Shown here piece after piece: positions 27,131 to 35,951 of a DNA stretch of 64,000 nt. Source of the DNA: Nonomuraea angiospora (GTDB lineage: Bacteria > Actinomycetota > Actinomycetes > Streptosporangiales > Streptosporangiaceae); NCBI RefSeq assembly GCF_014873145.1, contig NZ_JADBEK010000001.1, positions 1,488,001-1,552,000 of the forward strand. Direction: 5' to 3'. The position numbers and the translations under genes are program-made. Each line of letters starts with the position of its first letter. Positions within the stretch are counted from its first letter, which is position 1. The notes beneath the pieces were generated by a model. That model was given only the letters and a program-made list of their open reading frames with translations, was not told the DNA's origin and made no database searches.

Positions 27131-28273
27131 TCATTGCTGTCCCGGCCGCCGCGCCGGAGCAGGGACGGGCCCGGCGGCGCCGTCGGCGAAGCGGGACGGC
27201 CGGAACGGCGCCAGCAACGGCGACTCCTCGCCGTACACCTCGCCCGCCACCTCTCCCATGAGCAGCGGCGCCAGCGTGATCCCGCTGTGCGTGGCCACCG
27301 TGTACACGCGCCGCTCCGCGTCCACGAAGCCCGCCACCGTGAGCCCGTCCCCCGGCATCGCCCGCCGGCCGACCACCGCCCGCTCCACCGCGGCCCCGTC
27401 CACGGCCCGCAGCACGCGCGACATCAGGGCCAGGATCGAGTCCAGGACGTCGCCGGGCACCGGGACGTCCGGGTCCGCCCGGCCGTCCAGCGGCAGCGAC
27501 TGCAGCAGCAGCCGCCCGCCGCCGTCCGGCCGCAGGTTGAGCTCGTCGGAGTGGAGCACGCGGGACAGGCGGGCGGGCACCGGGGTCGTGGTGACGAGGA
27601 AACCGTTGGTGACCGCGCCGGACACGGCCGGGTCGAGCATCGGCACCTCGGCCCCGGCCAGCGCCGCCACCCCCTGCGTCCAGCGCCCGGCGCAGGTGAC
27701 CACCACGTCGCCGCCGAAGACCCGTCCGTCGGCCGCCGTCACCTCGACGCCCGACGACGAGGTCTCGATCGCGCTCACCTCGGCCCCGCACACGACCGCG
27801 GCCCCGGCGTCGCGGGCCTCGCCGAGCAGGCGCCCGAGCAGCCGCAGCGGGTGGACGTGCGCCTCCATGGGGAAGAACACGTACTCGGCGCCGGGAGGCG
27901 GCGGCACCAGGTCGGGCTCCAGGGTGAAGGCGCGCGCGGCGGTGATCCGCTCGACCGGGTAGCCCATGCCGATCAGCCGCCGTACGCGGGTCTCCAGGAG
28001 TTCCTTGTGCTCGTCGGAGACCGCGCACTCGAGGTTGCCCGTGGGGAAGAACCAGTCGCCGGGGAGCTGGTGGTGCGCCCGGACGGCGGCGTGGTTGAGG
28101 TCGAAGTACTCCTTGGGCGTCTTGTTGTTGGCATTGACCCATGCCAGGGACGTGGAGGTCGTGCCGGATCCCGGCGTACGCGCCTCCAGGACGGTGACCT
28201 GCGCGCCGCGCCGGGTGAGCCCCGCCGCGACCGCCGCTCCGACCACTCCCGCACCGATGACCACGACCCGCAT
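27131..28273 (-). CDS. FAD-dependent amino-acid oxidase-like oxidoreductase
   Basis: A 380-residue DAO-family flavoprotein. It has the N-terminal dinucleotide fold VVVIGAGVVGAAVAAGLTRR with the acidic end VTVLEA, the mid-chain VTCAGRWTQGV, and the C-terminal FAD segment VYTVATHSGITLAPLL. Family members oxidise amine substrates such as glycine, sarcosine or D-amino acids; the substrate cannot be told. GGAAGGAG lies before the ATG. The 168 bases upstream to the next gene hold no further gene that I can see. Confidence 0.85.
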   Translation of the reverse strand: MRVVVIGAGVVGAAVAAGLTRRGAQVTVLEARTPGSGTTSTSLAWVNANNKTPKEYFDLNHAAVRAHHQLPGDWFFPTGNLECAVSDEHKELLETRVRRLIGMGYPVERITAARAFTLEPDLVPPPPGAEYVFFPMEAHVHPLRLLGRLLGEARDAGAAVVCGAEVSAIETSSSGVEVTAADGRVFGGDVVVTCAGRWTQGVAALAGAEVPMLDPAVSGAVTNGFLVTTTPVPARLSRVLHSDELNLRPDGGGRLLLQSLPLDGRADPDVPVPGDVLDSILALMSRVLRAVDGAAVERAVVGRRAMPGDGLTVAGFVDAERRVYTVATHSGITLAPLLMGEVAGEVYGEESPLLAPFRPSRFADGAAGPVPAPARRPGQQ

Positions 28274-28441
28274 GCCGGCTCCTTCCCGTTCCGAATCGCT
28301 GACCGCGACGCGCGACCATCGTCCGTGCTCTCTCGGCCGGTGTGAAGGACCCGGAAGCGATGCGTCGGCGTCTTCCGTCGCGGTCTCGCCGTTCCTCGCA
28401 CTCGACGACGTCGCCTGGCCCTCCTGATGACCGGCCGCCGG

Positions 28442-29452
28442 CTACTTCGAGGCCGGTGGCGCGGGCCCCAGCGGAGGACCGAGCAGACCGCTGCCCAGCG
28501 GGGTCAGCAGGTTGAGCACGGCGGGGCCCCGGCGCACGCTCCTGATCAGGCCCGCCTCCCGCAGCACCTTCGCGTGCCGGCTGGCCGCCGCCAGCGACAC
28601 GCCCGCCCGCCGCGCCAGCTCCGTGGTGGTGGCCCCGCCGTCGGCGGCCTGCAGGACGGCCGCCCGGGTGGCGCCGATCAGCGCCTCCACCGAGCCGGGA
28701 GTCCGCTCGCCCGGCTGCCACCGGAACGCGGCGTCGATGGGATAGATCAGCACCGGCGGCAGGTCGGGGTCGGCCAGCGAGACCGGCACGCGGCGGCAGA
28801 AGAAGGACGGCACCAGCGTCAGCCCCCGGCCGCGCAGGTGCAGGTCGCGGTCCACGCTGTAGTCGACCTCCAGCACCGGCGAGCGCCAGCGCATCATCGG
28901 CTTCATGCTGCTCAGCAGGCCTTCCACGCCGGAGTTGAGCAGGTGGCCGGCGCGCCAGGCCCGGTCGGCCTCCACCGCGGGCTGGATGAGGTCGTGGTAC
29001 GGGGCGATGGCCGCCGCGTGGTAGCCGGCCAGGGCGGCGGCCAGCTCGGCCACGGGCGCGGACGGGCGGTCGGCGAGCGCGCCCAGCCAGGCCGGGATGG
29101 GCGTGTGCCGGGCGAGCAGCTCCAGCTCGTGGCGGAAGCGGCGGCTCGGGGTGGCGCGCAACGCGTCGAGCCCCGCCTCCAGGCCGTCGCGGGCCGCCGC
29201 CGGCGTGAGGAAGTCGGGGAAGTACGGCGCCTCGGGCGCGAGCGCGGTCAGCCAGCGCAGGCCGGAGGCCATCCCGGACAGCCTGGCCGGGCTCTCGCGC
29301 AGGGCGCGCTCCCAGGACCGGAAGGCCGGCGCCTTGTCCCTGTCCTGCAGCCGGAACCTGCTGAGCACGATCTCCCACAACGGGTCCGCGCCCGCGGCCA
29401 CTGTCGTGCGCGCCACGTCGTCCACCGTGAAATGAATCCGCAGCAGCCCCAC
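28442..29452 (-). CDS. ArsR-like regulator with N-terminal DUF5937-type domain
   Basis: A 336-residue protein. A long N-terminal region (IHFTVDDVARTTVAAGADPLWE) resembles the DUF5937 domain. A C-terminal ArsR-type winged helix (residues about 255-325) contains TTELARRAGVSLAAASRHAK and REAGLIRSVRRG. The order, sensor first and HTH last, is standard for this actinobacterial group. It starts at GTG 29452 behind GAGGG. It is divergent from the kinase operon by 95 bases, so it may regulate that operon (inference). Confidence 0.78.
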   Translation of the reverse strand: MGLLRIHFTVDDVARTTVAAGADPLWEIVLSRFRLQDRDKAPAFRSWERALRESPARLSGMASGLRWLTALAPEAPYFPDFLTPAAARDGLEAGLDALRATPSRRFRHELELLARHTPIPAWLGALADRPSAPVAELAAALAGYHAAAIAPYHDLIQPAVEADRAWRAGHLLNSGVEGLLSSMKPMMRWRSPVLEVDYSVDRDLHLRGRGLTLVPSFFCRRVPVSLADPDLPPVLIYPIDAAFRWQPGERTPGSVEALIGATRAAVLQAADGGATTTELARRAGVSLAAASRHAKVLREAGLIRSVRRGPAVLNLLTPLGSGLLGPPLGPAPPASK

Positions 29453-29547
29453 GAACCCTCTTCTCCGACGCCGGCGAGCAGCTTGTTTTCACTAGGCTGC
29501 AAAGGGTCTGGCCGAGGCATCGTACCAACGACACCATGTGACCAACG

Positions 29548-31110
29548 ATGATCGACAATCCCCCCGCATCCCTGTTGTCCGGGCGCTACCGGCTGATCCG
29601 GGCGCTCGGCCGAGGCGGCATGGGCACCGTCTGGCTGGCCCGTGACGAGACGCTCGACCGCGAGGTCGCGGTCAAGGAGGTGCTGCTCTCCCCCGACATC
29701 GCGGCGGAGGAGCGCGCCGAGCTGTGCGAGCGCACGGTGCGCGAGGCGTACGCGGCGGCGCGGCTGAGCCATCCGGGCATCGCCACCGTCCACGACGTGT
29801 TCTCCGAGGACGGCCGCCCGTGGATCGTCATGGAGCTGCTGCGCGGGCGCACGCTGCAGGACGCCATCCGCGACGACGGCCCGTGGGCGCCGCAGCGGGT
29901 GGCCCGGCTCGGCGCCGACCTGCTGACGGCCCTGTCCGTCGCGCACCGGCAGGGCATCCAGCACCGCGACGTCAAGCCCGGCAACGTGTTCCTGTGCGAC
30001 GACGGCCGGGCGGTGCTGACGGACTTCGGCATCGCCCGGATCGACGGCCAGGTCACCATCACGCAGTCGGGGCTGCTGATCGGCTCGCCGGGGTTCATCG
30101 CGCCGGAGCGGCTGCGGGGCGAGCGCGGCGGGCCACTGTCGGACCTGTGGTCGCTGGCCGCCACGCTGTACACGGCGGTGGAGGGCCTCTCGCCGTTCCA
30201 CAGCGCGTCACCGGTGGCGACGCTGCACCGGGTGCTCACCGAGGATCCGCCGCCCTCCGCGCGGGCGGGTCCGGCGCTGGGGCCGGTGCTGCTGCGCATG
30301 CTGTCGCGCGAGGCCGCCGACCGCCCGGACCCCGAACTCGCGGGCCGGTGGCTGGAGGCCGCCGCCTCCGGCGTACCGGCTGCCCTGGACCGTCCCCGGC
30401 GTCCGCGCCCGCGCCTCGGCAGCGCCGTCCCGGTGGCCGCCGCCGTCGCCGGGCTCGCCGTCGTCGGGGCCCTCGCCTGGTACGGCGTCGCCCGCGACAC
30501 CCCTGACCCGCCGCCGCCCCGCGCGGCCGTCCCGCCCGCGTCCGCCGCCGCTCCCCCGGCCGCCGCCACCACCACGCCGGCGAAGGGCAGGTTCACGGTG
30601 CCGGTCGACTTCTGCACGCTGCTCACCGGCGCGCAGGTCAAGGAGACGGCGTACGGGCGCGAGCTGAAGCGCGACCACTCGGAGAACGGCTGCGCCTGGA
30701 CGAAGCGGAAGGTCGGGCTCTCCGTCGAGCCCACCAAGGCCCAGAACAAGGACTACTGGGAGGCTCTCCCCGTGGAGGCGCACGAGGAGTTCCTCAACAA
30801 GCGGACCGTCAACGCCGACGGGTCCAGCGGCGGGCTGTGGCAGTGGGGCGCCGTCGGGATGCAGTGGCCGATCGGCACCACGTCCACGGCCGCCGCCCCG
30901 GTCGCCGGGGTCGGCGAGGAGGCGTTCCAGTACGACGTCTCGGAGCGGAAGTCGGGGACCATGGTGAGGTCCAACGTCGTGTTCCGGGTCAGCAACATGG
31001 TGGTGGAGGTCCAGTACGTCGACTTCGACGGCACGCAGGCGGCGCGGGTGCGCTCGGCCGCGCTGCGGGCCGCCAGGCTGACGGCCGCCGCGCTGAGCAG
31101 GCGGGGGTGA
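29548..31110 (+). CDS. Receptor-type Ser/Thr protein kinase, active (kinase 1)
   Basis: A 520-residue PknB-type kinase. The catalytic domain (about 13-275) is complete: G-loop LGRGGMGTV, Lys43 in VAVKEV, alphaC Glu66, HRDVKPGN at 139-146, DFG at 159-161 and APE at 185-187. One membrane helix (about 291-313) is followed by a Pro/Ala/Thr linker and a 170-residue ectodomain with two Cys (357 and 382) and a late VVFRVSNMVVEVQY strand. It is the first of four packed genes of like design. TAGGCT at 29494-29499 may be the promoter -10; ACCAACGA occurs twice near the start. Confidence 0.9.
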   Translation: MIDNPPASLLSGRYRLIRALGRGGMGTVWLARDETLDREVAVKEVLLSPDIAAEERAELCERTVREAYAAARLSHPGIATVHDVFSEDGRPWIVMELLRGRTLQDAIRDDGPWAPQRVARLGADLLTALSVAHRQGIQHRDVKPGNVFLCDDGRAVLTDFGIARIDGQVTITQSGLLIGSPGFIAPERLRGERGGPLSDLWSLAATLYTAVEGLSPFHSASPVATLHRVLTEDPPPSARAGPALGPVLLRMLSREAADRPDPELAGRWLEAAASGVPAALDRPRRPRPRLGSAVPVAAAVAGLAVVGALAWYGVARDTPDPPPPRAAVPPASAAAPPAAATTTPAKGRFTVPVDFCTLLTGAQVKETAYGRELKRDHSENGCAWTKRKVGLSVEPTKAQNKDYWEALPVEAHEEFLNKRTVNADGSSGGLWQWGAVGMQWPIGTTSTAAAPVAGVGEEAFQYDVSERKSGTMVRSNVVFRVSNMVVEVQYVDFDGTQAARVRSAALRAARLTAAALSRRG

Positions 31111-31111
31111 C

Positions 31112-32866
31112 ATGACGTCGCTGGTCGGAGGCAGGTACCGGCTCATCGAGCCCGTCGGCGAGGGCGGCATGGGCGTCGTCTGGCGCGCCCGCGACGAGAG
31201 CCTCGGGCGGGAGGTGGCGGTCAAGCGCGTGCGGCTGGCGCCGGGGCTGGACGCCGCGTCGCGGGCCGCCCTGTGCGACCGCGCGCTGGCCGAGGCGAGG
31301 ACGGCCGCCGCGCTGCGGCATCCCTCGATCGTGGCCGTGCACGACCTGATCGTCGAGGACGGGGATCCGGCGATCGTGATGGAGCTGGTCCACGGGCCGT
31401 CCCTGGAGCAGGTCATCCGCGAGAACGGGCCGCTGCCCGCGCGCCGCGCGGCCGAGATCGGGCTGCGGGTGCTGTCCGCCCTGGCGGCCACGCACGCGGC
31501 GGGGGTGCTGCATCGGGACGTCAAGCCGGCCAACGTGCTGCTGGCGGGGGACGGGCGCGTGGTGCTGACGGACTTCGGCATCGCCACCCTGGTCGGCGGC
31601 CTGCCCGGCACGCCGGTCGGCACCCCGGGCTACACGGCCCCCGAATGCCTGCACGCCCCCGCCCCGGACCACACCCTCATCCTGCCCACCGATCCCACCG
31701 ACCTCCACACCGCCGCCGCGAGCCCGCCCTCCGGCCCGGCCGACGGTCACGCCATCGGCCCGACCGATGGTCACACCGCGGACCATACCGATAGTCGCGC
31801 CACCCGCCCGGCCGATGGTCACGCCACCGACCGGACGGTGGTTCAGCCCACTGACCCGGCTGGGGCGGGTCCTGCGGACCGGACCGCGAGCCGGCCGACC
31901 GGCCCGGCGTCGCCACGAGCCGCCGGGGCCGGCTCGGATGCGTGGTCAGGGGCCGCGGGTCCGGCCTCGGATCTGTGGTCGCTGGCCGCCGCCCTCTACA
32001 CCGCCGTCGAAGGGCGCGGCCCGTTCGCCAGGGACAGCGCCGTCGCCACGCTGAGCGCCGTCCTCACCGAGCCGCCCGCCCCCTCGGGGAGCGCGCTGTG
32101 GCCGGTGCTGGCCGCCGCGCTGGAGAAGGACCCACACAAGCGTCCCGGTGCCGAACGGCTCCGGGGCTGGCTGGAGGCGGTCGTGCAGGGGCCGGCCGCT
32201 ACAGCCGTACTTCCCGAACCGCCGCGGGACACCCCGCCCGGGGTGCGGCTGCCGGTCGCGTTGGGCGCCCTCGTCGTAGCGGCGCTGGTGGGCGCGGGCG
32301 CCGTCGTCGTACCCCAGCTCGGGAGAACCTCCGCGGCGGGCCCCGCGGCCGTCGCCGCCGCACCCCCGGCGACGGCCGAGGCGGGGCGGTTCGCCGCCCT
32401 GCCGCGCGCGTGCGGGCTCCTCACCCCGGAGCAGGCCGCCGAGGCCGTCCCGAAGGCGTTGATCATGCCGAGGGAGAACGCCGAGTGCACCTGGCATCAG
32501 AGCCTGGCCAAGGAGTCCCGGTCGCTGCGGCTCGAGCTGGAGATGCAGGAGCCGACCGGCACCCACGCGGAGATCGCGCTGGCCGCCGACGACTTCGACT
32601 CGCGGCGGGACGAGGCCGAACGGAGCAGGAAGTCCTCTCTCCTGGGCAGGAGCTCCGAGATCAGCGACCTCAAGGGGCTCGGCGACGAGGCCATGACGTG
32701 GACCGTCACCGACGACCGCCGGCCGCAGACCGAGGTGGCGATCGTCTTCCGGGTGAGCAACCTGGTGGCCAAGCTGACGCTGCGGCGTGAGGTCGCCAAG
32801 GACCCCGCTCTGCCCGGGCAGGCGGGCGCCGCGGCCCGTTCGGTCGTCGAGGCGCTGACGCGATGA
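31112..32866 (+). CDS. Receptor-type Ser/Thr protein kinase with loop insert (kinase 2)
   Basis: A 584-residue protein. The catalytic residues are intact: VGEGGMGVV, Lys38, HRDVKPAN at 134-141, DFG at 154-156 and PE at 177-178. Between that segment and the DLWSLAAALYT helix lies an insert of about 105 residues (181-285), rich in Thr, Asp, Pro and His and built from degenerate P-x-DGHA/T units. A membrane helix spans about 379-401. The ectodomain has Cys at 434 and 473 and a late IVFRVSNLVAKLTL strand, as in kinase 1. It starts one base after kinase 1 stops, and its own stop overlaps the next start (ATGA). Confidence 0.88.
   Translation: MTSLVGGRYRLIEPVGEGGMGVVWRARDESLGREVAVKRVRLAPGLDAASRAALCDRALAEARTAAALRHPSIVAVHDLIVEDGDPAIVMELVHGPSLEQVIRENGPLPARRAAEIGLRVLSALAATHAAGVLHRDVKPANVLLAGDGRVVLTDFGIATLVGGLPGTPVGTPGYTAPECLHAPAPDHTLILPTDPTDLHTAAASPPSGPADGHAIGPTDGHTADHTDSRATRPADGHATDRTVVQPTDPAGAGPADRTASRPTGPASPRAAGAGSDAWSGAAGPASDLWSLAAALYTAVEGRGPFARDSAVATLSAVLTEPPAPSGSALWPVLAAALEKDPHKRPGAERLRGWLEAVVQGPAATAVLPEPPRDTPPGVRLPVALGALVVAALVGAGAVVVPQLGRTSAAGPAAVAAAPPATAEAGRFAALPRACGLLTPEQAAEAVPKALIMPRENAECTWHQSLAKESRSLRLELEMQEPTGTHAEIALAADDFDSRRDEAERSRKSSLLGRSSEISDLKGLGDEAMTWTVTDDRRPQTEVAIVFRVSNLVAKLTLRREVAKDPALPGQAGAAARSVVEALTR
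31652..31966 (+). repeat. Low-complexity repeats inside the kinase 2 domain
   Basis: Decayed tandem units around CCGATGGTCAC / GCCGACGGTCAC encode GHAIGPTDGHTADH-like sequence. Reading frame is kept throughout. It lies at the activation-segment end of the kinase domain, a position also enlarged in pseudokinase 4. Confidence 0.65.
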
Positions 32867-34242
32867 GGGGCACCGTACTGGCGGGACGCTACACCCTGGC
32901 CGAGCCGCTCGGCCCGGGCGGCGGCACCTGGCTGGCCAGGGACGAGGTGCTGCACCGCGACGTGGCGGTCAGACGGATCCCCCTCGCCACCGCCCGGCCC
33001 GCCGGCGAACCCGACACGACGGCGGACGGGCGGCCCGACTCGGGGGCAGGCGGCCGACCGGGATCGGGGGCGGGTGAGCGGGAGCGGGTCCTGGCCGAGG
33101 CCAGGTTCGCGGCGTCGCTGAGCCATCCGGGGCTCGTCACCGTGCACGACGTTCTCACCTCAGGCCCCCAGCCCTGGATCGTCACGGACCTCGTCCGGGG
33201 CGGCTCGCTCGACCGGGTCGCCGCCGCCGAGGGCCCGCTGGAGCCGGGGCGGGTCGCGGCGATGGGGCTGCGGCTGCTCGACGCGCTGGCCGTCGTCCAC
33301 GCGCACGGGCACGTACACGGCGCGGTCACACCGGGCAACGTCCTCATCGCCGCCACCGGCGAGACCGTCCTCGCGGGCCTCGGCACCACCATGCCCGACG
33401 CCACCCCCGCCGTCGATGTGCGGATGCTCGTCACCACCCTCGTGTTCGCCCTGGACGGGGGCTCCACGCCCCACCCGGACCACGCGGCCGCCTCCCCGGC
33501 GCTCCTTCCCCAGCCGCGGGAGGCGGCCGCGTTGCGGGCCGCGCTCGCCCGCTCGCGTGACGGGGCGGAGGTCCGTGCCGTCCTGGCCGAGGCGGCGGCC
33601 CGCGCGGCGGTCATGGCGGCCGAGGTGCCCACCGTGCCCACCGAGGTCAGCTCCACGAGCGGGCGGCGTACGCTCTGGGTGTCCGTCACCACCGCGACCG
33701 CGCTCGTCGCCACCGTGGCGGCCCTCGCCGTCGCGAGACCGGGCACCGCAACCCACGACCCCACCGCCACCCCCGCCTCCCCGACCACGACCCCGAGCCG
33801 GTCCCGGACCGCGGTGGCCCCCTCCCCCGACCCGTGCGCGGTGGTCGTCCCCACGGACCGGGTACTGCCGAGCAAGTCGTCCACGTGCTCCGTCACCGTG
33901 GACGGCGCCGACGTCACGATCAAGACCCAGCGGAACGTGGACACCGCGCGCAAGGTGTTCGACGCCCTCCGCAAACGCCGGCAGTCGCAGACGGGCACCT
34001 CGAAGGTGGAGCGGGCGGTCACCACCCCCGTCAAGAACGTGCCCGGCGTCGGCGACGAGTGCTTCTCCCAGGACACCACCGTGGGCATCCTGTCCAGCGT
34101 GAGCAGCAACGTCTGGCTGCGGGTCCGCTCGATGGTGATCGAGGTGTCCGTGATGGGGAACGGTTCCGCGGTCACCTCCGAGATGCGGGAGACCGCCATG
34201 CGCGCGGCACGCACCACCGCGGCCAGACTCCAGGGGAACTGA
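32863..34242 (+). CDS. Membrane pseudokinase (kinase 3)
   Basis: A 459-residue protein with a kinase fold that has lost every catalytic residue. The beta-3 Lys is Arg (VAVRRI, residue 37), HRD is HGA (152-154), and DFG is GLG (172-174). The glycine loop is shortened, and the region after it is much reduced. A Gly/Asp-rich insert (about 43-73) separates beta-3 from alphaC. A membrane helix spans about 271-292, followed by an ectodomain with a late NVWLRVRSMVIEVSV strand resembling its neighbours. It overlaps both neighbouring genes (ATGA, TGATG). A scaffolding or sensing role is inferred. Confidence 0.8.
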   Translation: MRGTVLAGRYTLAEPLGPGGGTWLARDEVLHRDVAVRRIPLATARPAGEPDTTADGRPDSGAGGRPGSGAGERERVLAEARFAASLSHPGLVTVHDVLTSGPQPWIVTDLVRGGSLDRVAAAEGPLEPGRVAAMGLRLLDALAVVHAHGHVHGAVTPGNVLIAATGETVLAGLGTTMPDATPAVDVRMLVTTLVFALDGGSTPHPDHAAASPALLPQPREAAALRAALARSRDGAEVRAVLAEAAARAAVMAAEVPTVPTEVSSTSGRRTLWVSVTTATALVATVAALAVARPGTATHDPTATPASPTTTPSRSRTAVAPSPDPCAVVVPTDRVLPSKSSTCSVTVDGADVTIKTQRNVDTARKVFDALRKRRQSQTGTSKVERAVTTPVKNVPGVGDECFSQDTTVGILSSVSSNVWLRVRSMVIEVSVMGNGSAVTSEMRETAMRAARTTAARLQGN

Positions 34243-35903
34243 TGACCGGCGAACGCTTCCACCCGATCGCCCCCCTCGCCCCGGGTGCGCCCGGCCGCGC
34301 GCTGCGGGTGTTCGACCGCCGTACCGGCATGGAGGTGGCGGCCAAGCGCCTGCCGCTGCCGCGGGGCCGGTCCGATTTCGACGAGGTACGCCGGCAGGCC
34401 ATGGCCGCCGGGGGCCTGCGGCACCCGTCGATCCACCCGGTGTACGAGGTCGTCGGCGTCGGCACCGAGGTGTGGGTCCTCTCCCCGATCGTCAACGGCT
34501 GGTCCCTGCGCGCCGAACTCCACCAGCGCGCCGCCCTCGGCCCGGCCGCGGCCGCCACGATCGGCCTGCGCGTGCTGGACGCCCTGACGTACGCGCACCG
34601 GCACGGGGTCACCCACGGCAACCTGCACCCGGGCAACGTCCTGCTGGCCCCGGGCGGACACGTGGTGCTGAACGACTTCGCCGTCCCGGCCCTCGCCACC
34701 GAAACGGCCGCCAGGCTGCCCGGCTTCACCGCACCGGAGCTCACCACCGACTCCGGCGTACCGCCCGGAGCGACACCGGAACCCGCCGACACAGGGGCGT
34801 CTGGACCCGCGACGGAGCCCGCCGACGCCGGAGCCGCCGCTCTCGCCCGCGACGAGGCCGAGCCGGGACCCGCCACCGACCCGGGGCGGGCGCGTGGTGC
34901 CGGTGCCGGGGTCGTGCCGGGGCCCGCCGCCGACCTGTGGGCGCTCGGTGCGATCCTCTACACGGCGGCGCTCGGCAGGCCGCCCTTCGTCCGGGCCACA
35001 CCCGCCGCCACCGCGGAGGCCGTTCGCCAGGGGATCGCGATCGAGCCGAAGGACCCGTTCACCGCCCTGCTGCGCGACCTGCTCGACCCCGACCCGGCCC
35101 GCCGCCCGGACGCGGCCGCCGTCCACGCGGTCCTGCGGGACGTCGCCGCGCGGCCCGCCTTCGAGGCCGCGACCGTCACGGTCGGCGGCGTCGAGATCGT
35201 CGGCCATCCCATCCCCGCCGACCCCGCCCCTGCCCCCGCCCATCCCCCGGCCCCGGCCAGGCGCTCGCCGGGCCTCAAGCCGGCCGCCCTCGTCCCCGCC
35301 GTGGCCGCCGCCGCGGTGCTGGGCGCGGGCCTCGCGCTGCTCGTCCCCGTCGGCACCACCGCGACGCCCCCGGCCGCCGCCTCCGGCACGGGCCCGGCCG
35401 CCGCGCCCGTGCCGGACGACATCCCGCCGTTCACCAAACCCCTCAAACCGTGCACGCTGGTCTCCGACGACCTCGTACGGGAGCTCGCCCCCTCGGCGGG
35501 CAAACCCTTCACGTACGTCAACGGCGCCTTCACCTCGTGCTCGTGGAAGAGCGACTACGCGATCCCGGAGGCCAAGCGCGGCGAGCTGTCCATAACGCTG
35601 GACACGCTGGACAGCGAGGCGATGTCGGACGGCACGTTCGACCTCTCCAAGAAGGTCGCGTCCCGCCTGCACACGAACTACCGCGAGCTCGACGGCCTGG
35701 CTCAGGACGCGTTCACCTACACCGACACCACGACGAGGGGCTTCAGACGGTACAAGGTGACGTACGAGTTCCGGCTGAGCAACCTGCACGGGACGGTCGA
35801 GTACGGCCGCTCGGTGGGCGTCGACCCGGACGGCTCCATCGCCGGGAACGCCGAGAAGGTCACCCGCCTGGTCATCGACCGCCTGCTGAAACGCCCCGGC
35901 TGA
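34242..35903 (+). CDS. Membrane pseudokinase (kinase 4)
   Basis: A 553-residue protein. The beta-3 Lys survives (Lys35 in VAAKRL), but there is no glycine loop. The catalytic loop is HGNLHPGN (125-132), so the catalytic Asp is Asn, and DFG is DFA (145-147). A 60-residue Pro/Ala/Glu/Asp insert (168-228) occupies the same site as in kinase 2, just before DLWALGAILYT. A membrane helix spans about 347-371. The ectodomain (Cys at about 400 and 435) ends with a VTYEFRLSNLHGTVEY strand. The start ATG overlaps the previous stop by one base. Confidence 0.8.
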   Translation: MTGERFHPIAPLAPGAPGRALRVFDRRTGMEVAAKRLPLPRGRSDFDEVRRQAMAAGGLRHPSIHPVYEVVGVGTEVWVLSPIVNGWSLRAELHQRAALGPAAAATIGLRVLDALTYAHRHGVTHGNLHPGNVLLAPGGHVVLNDFAVPALATETAARLPGFTAPELTTDSGVPPGATPEPADTGASGPATEPADAGAAALARDEAEPGPATDPGRARGAGAGVVPGPAADLWALGAILYTAALGRPPFVRATPAATAEAVRQGIAIEPKDPFTALLRDLLDPDPARRPDAAAVHAVLRDVAARPAFEAATVTVGGVEIVGHPIPADPAPAPAHPPAPARRSPGLKPAALVPAVAAAAVLGAGLALLVPVGTTATPPAAASGTGPAAAPVPDDIPPFTKPLKPCTLVSDDLVRELAPSAGKPFTYVNGAFTSCSWKSDYAIPEAKRGELSITLDTLDSEAMSDGTFDLSKKVASRLHTNYRELDGLAQDAFTYTDTTTRGFRRYKVTYEFRLSNLHGTVEYGRSVGVDPDGSIAGNAEKVTRLVIDRLLKRPG

Positions 35904-35939
35904 CAGGCGGTCCCGGGCAATGACCCGAGGGCGGGGACC

Positions 35940-35951
35940 TAGGCTGGCCCC
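35940..35951 (+). promoter_or_regulatory. -10 box of the aminotransferase gene, leaderless start
   Basis: TAGGCT at 35940-35945 is followed by six bases and the ATG at 35952. No Shine-Dalgarno is present. The arrangement is the same as at VOC 2 and the LAL regulator. Confidence 0.5.
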
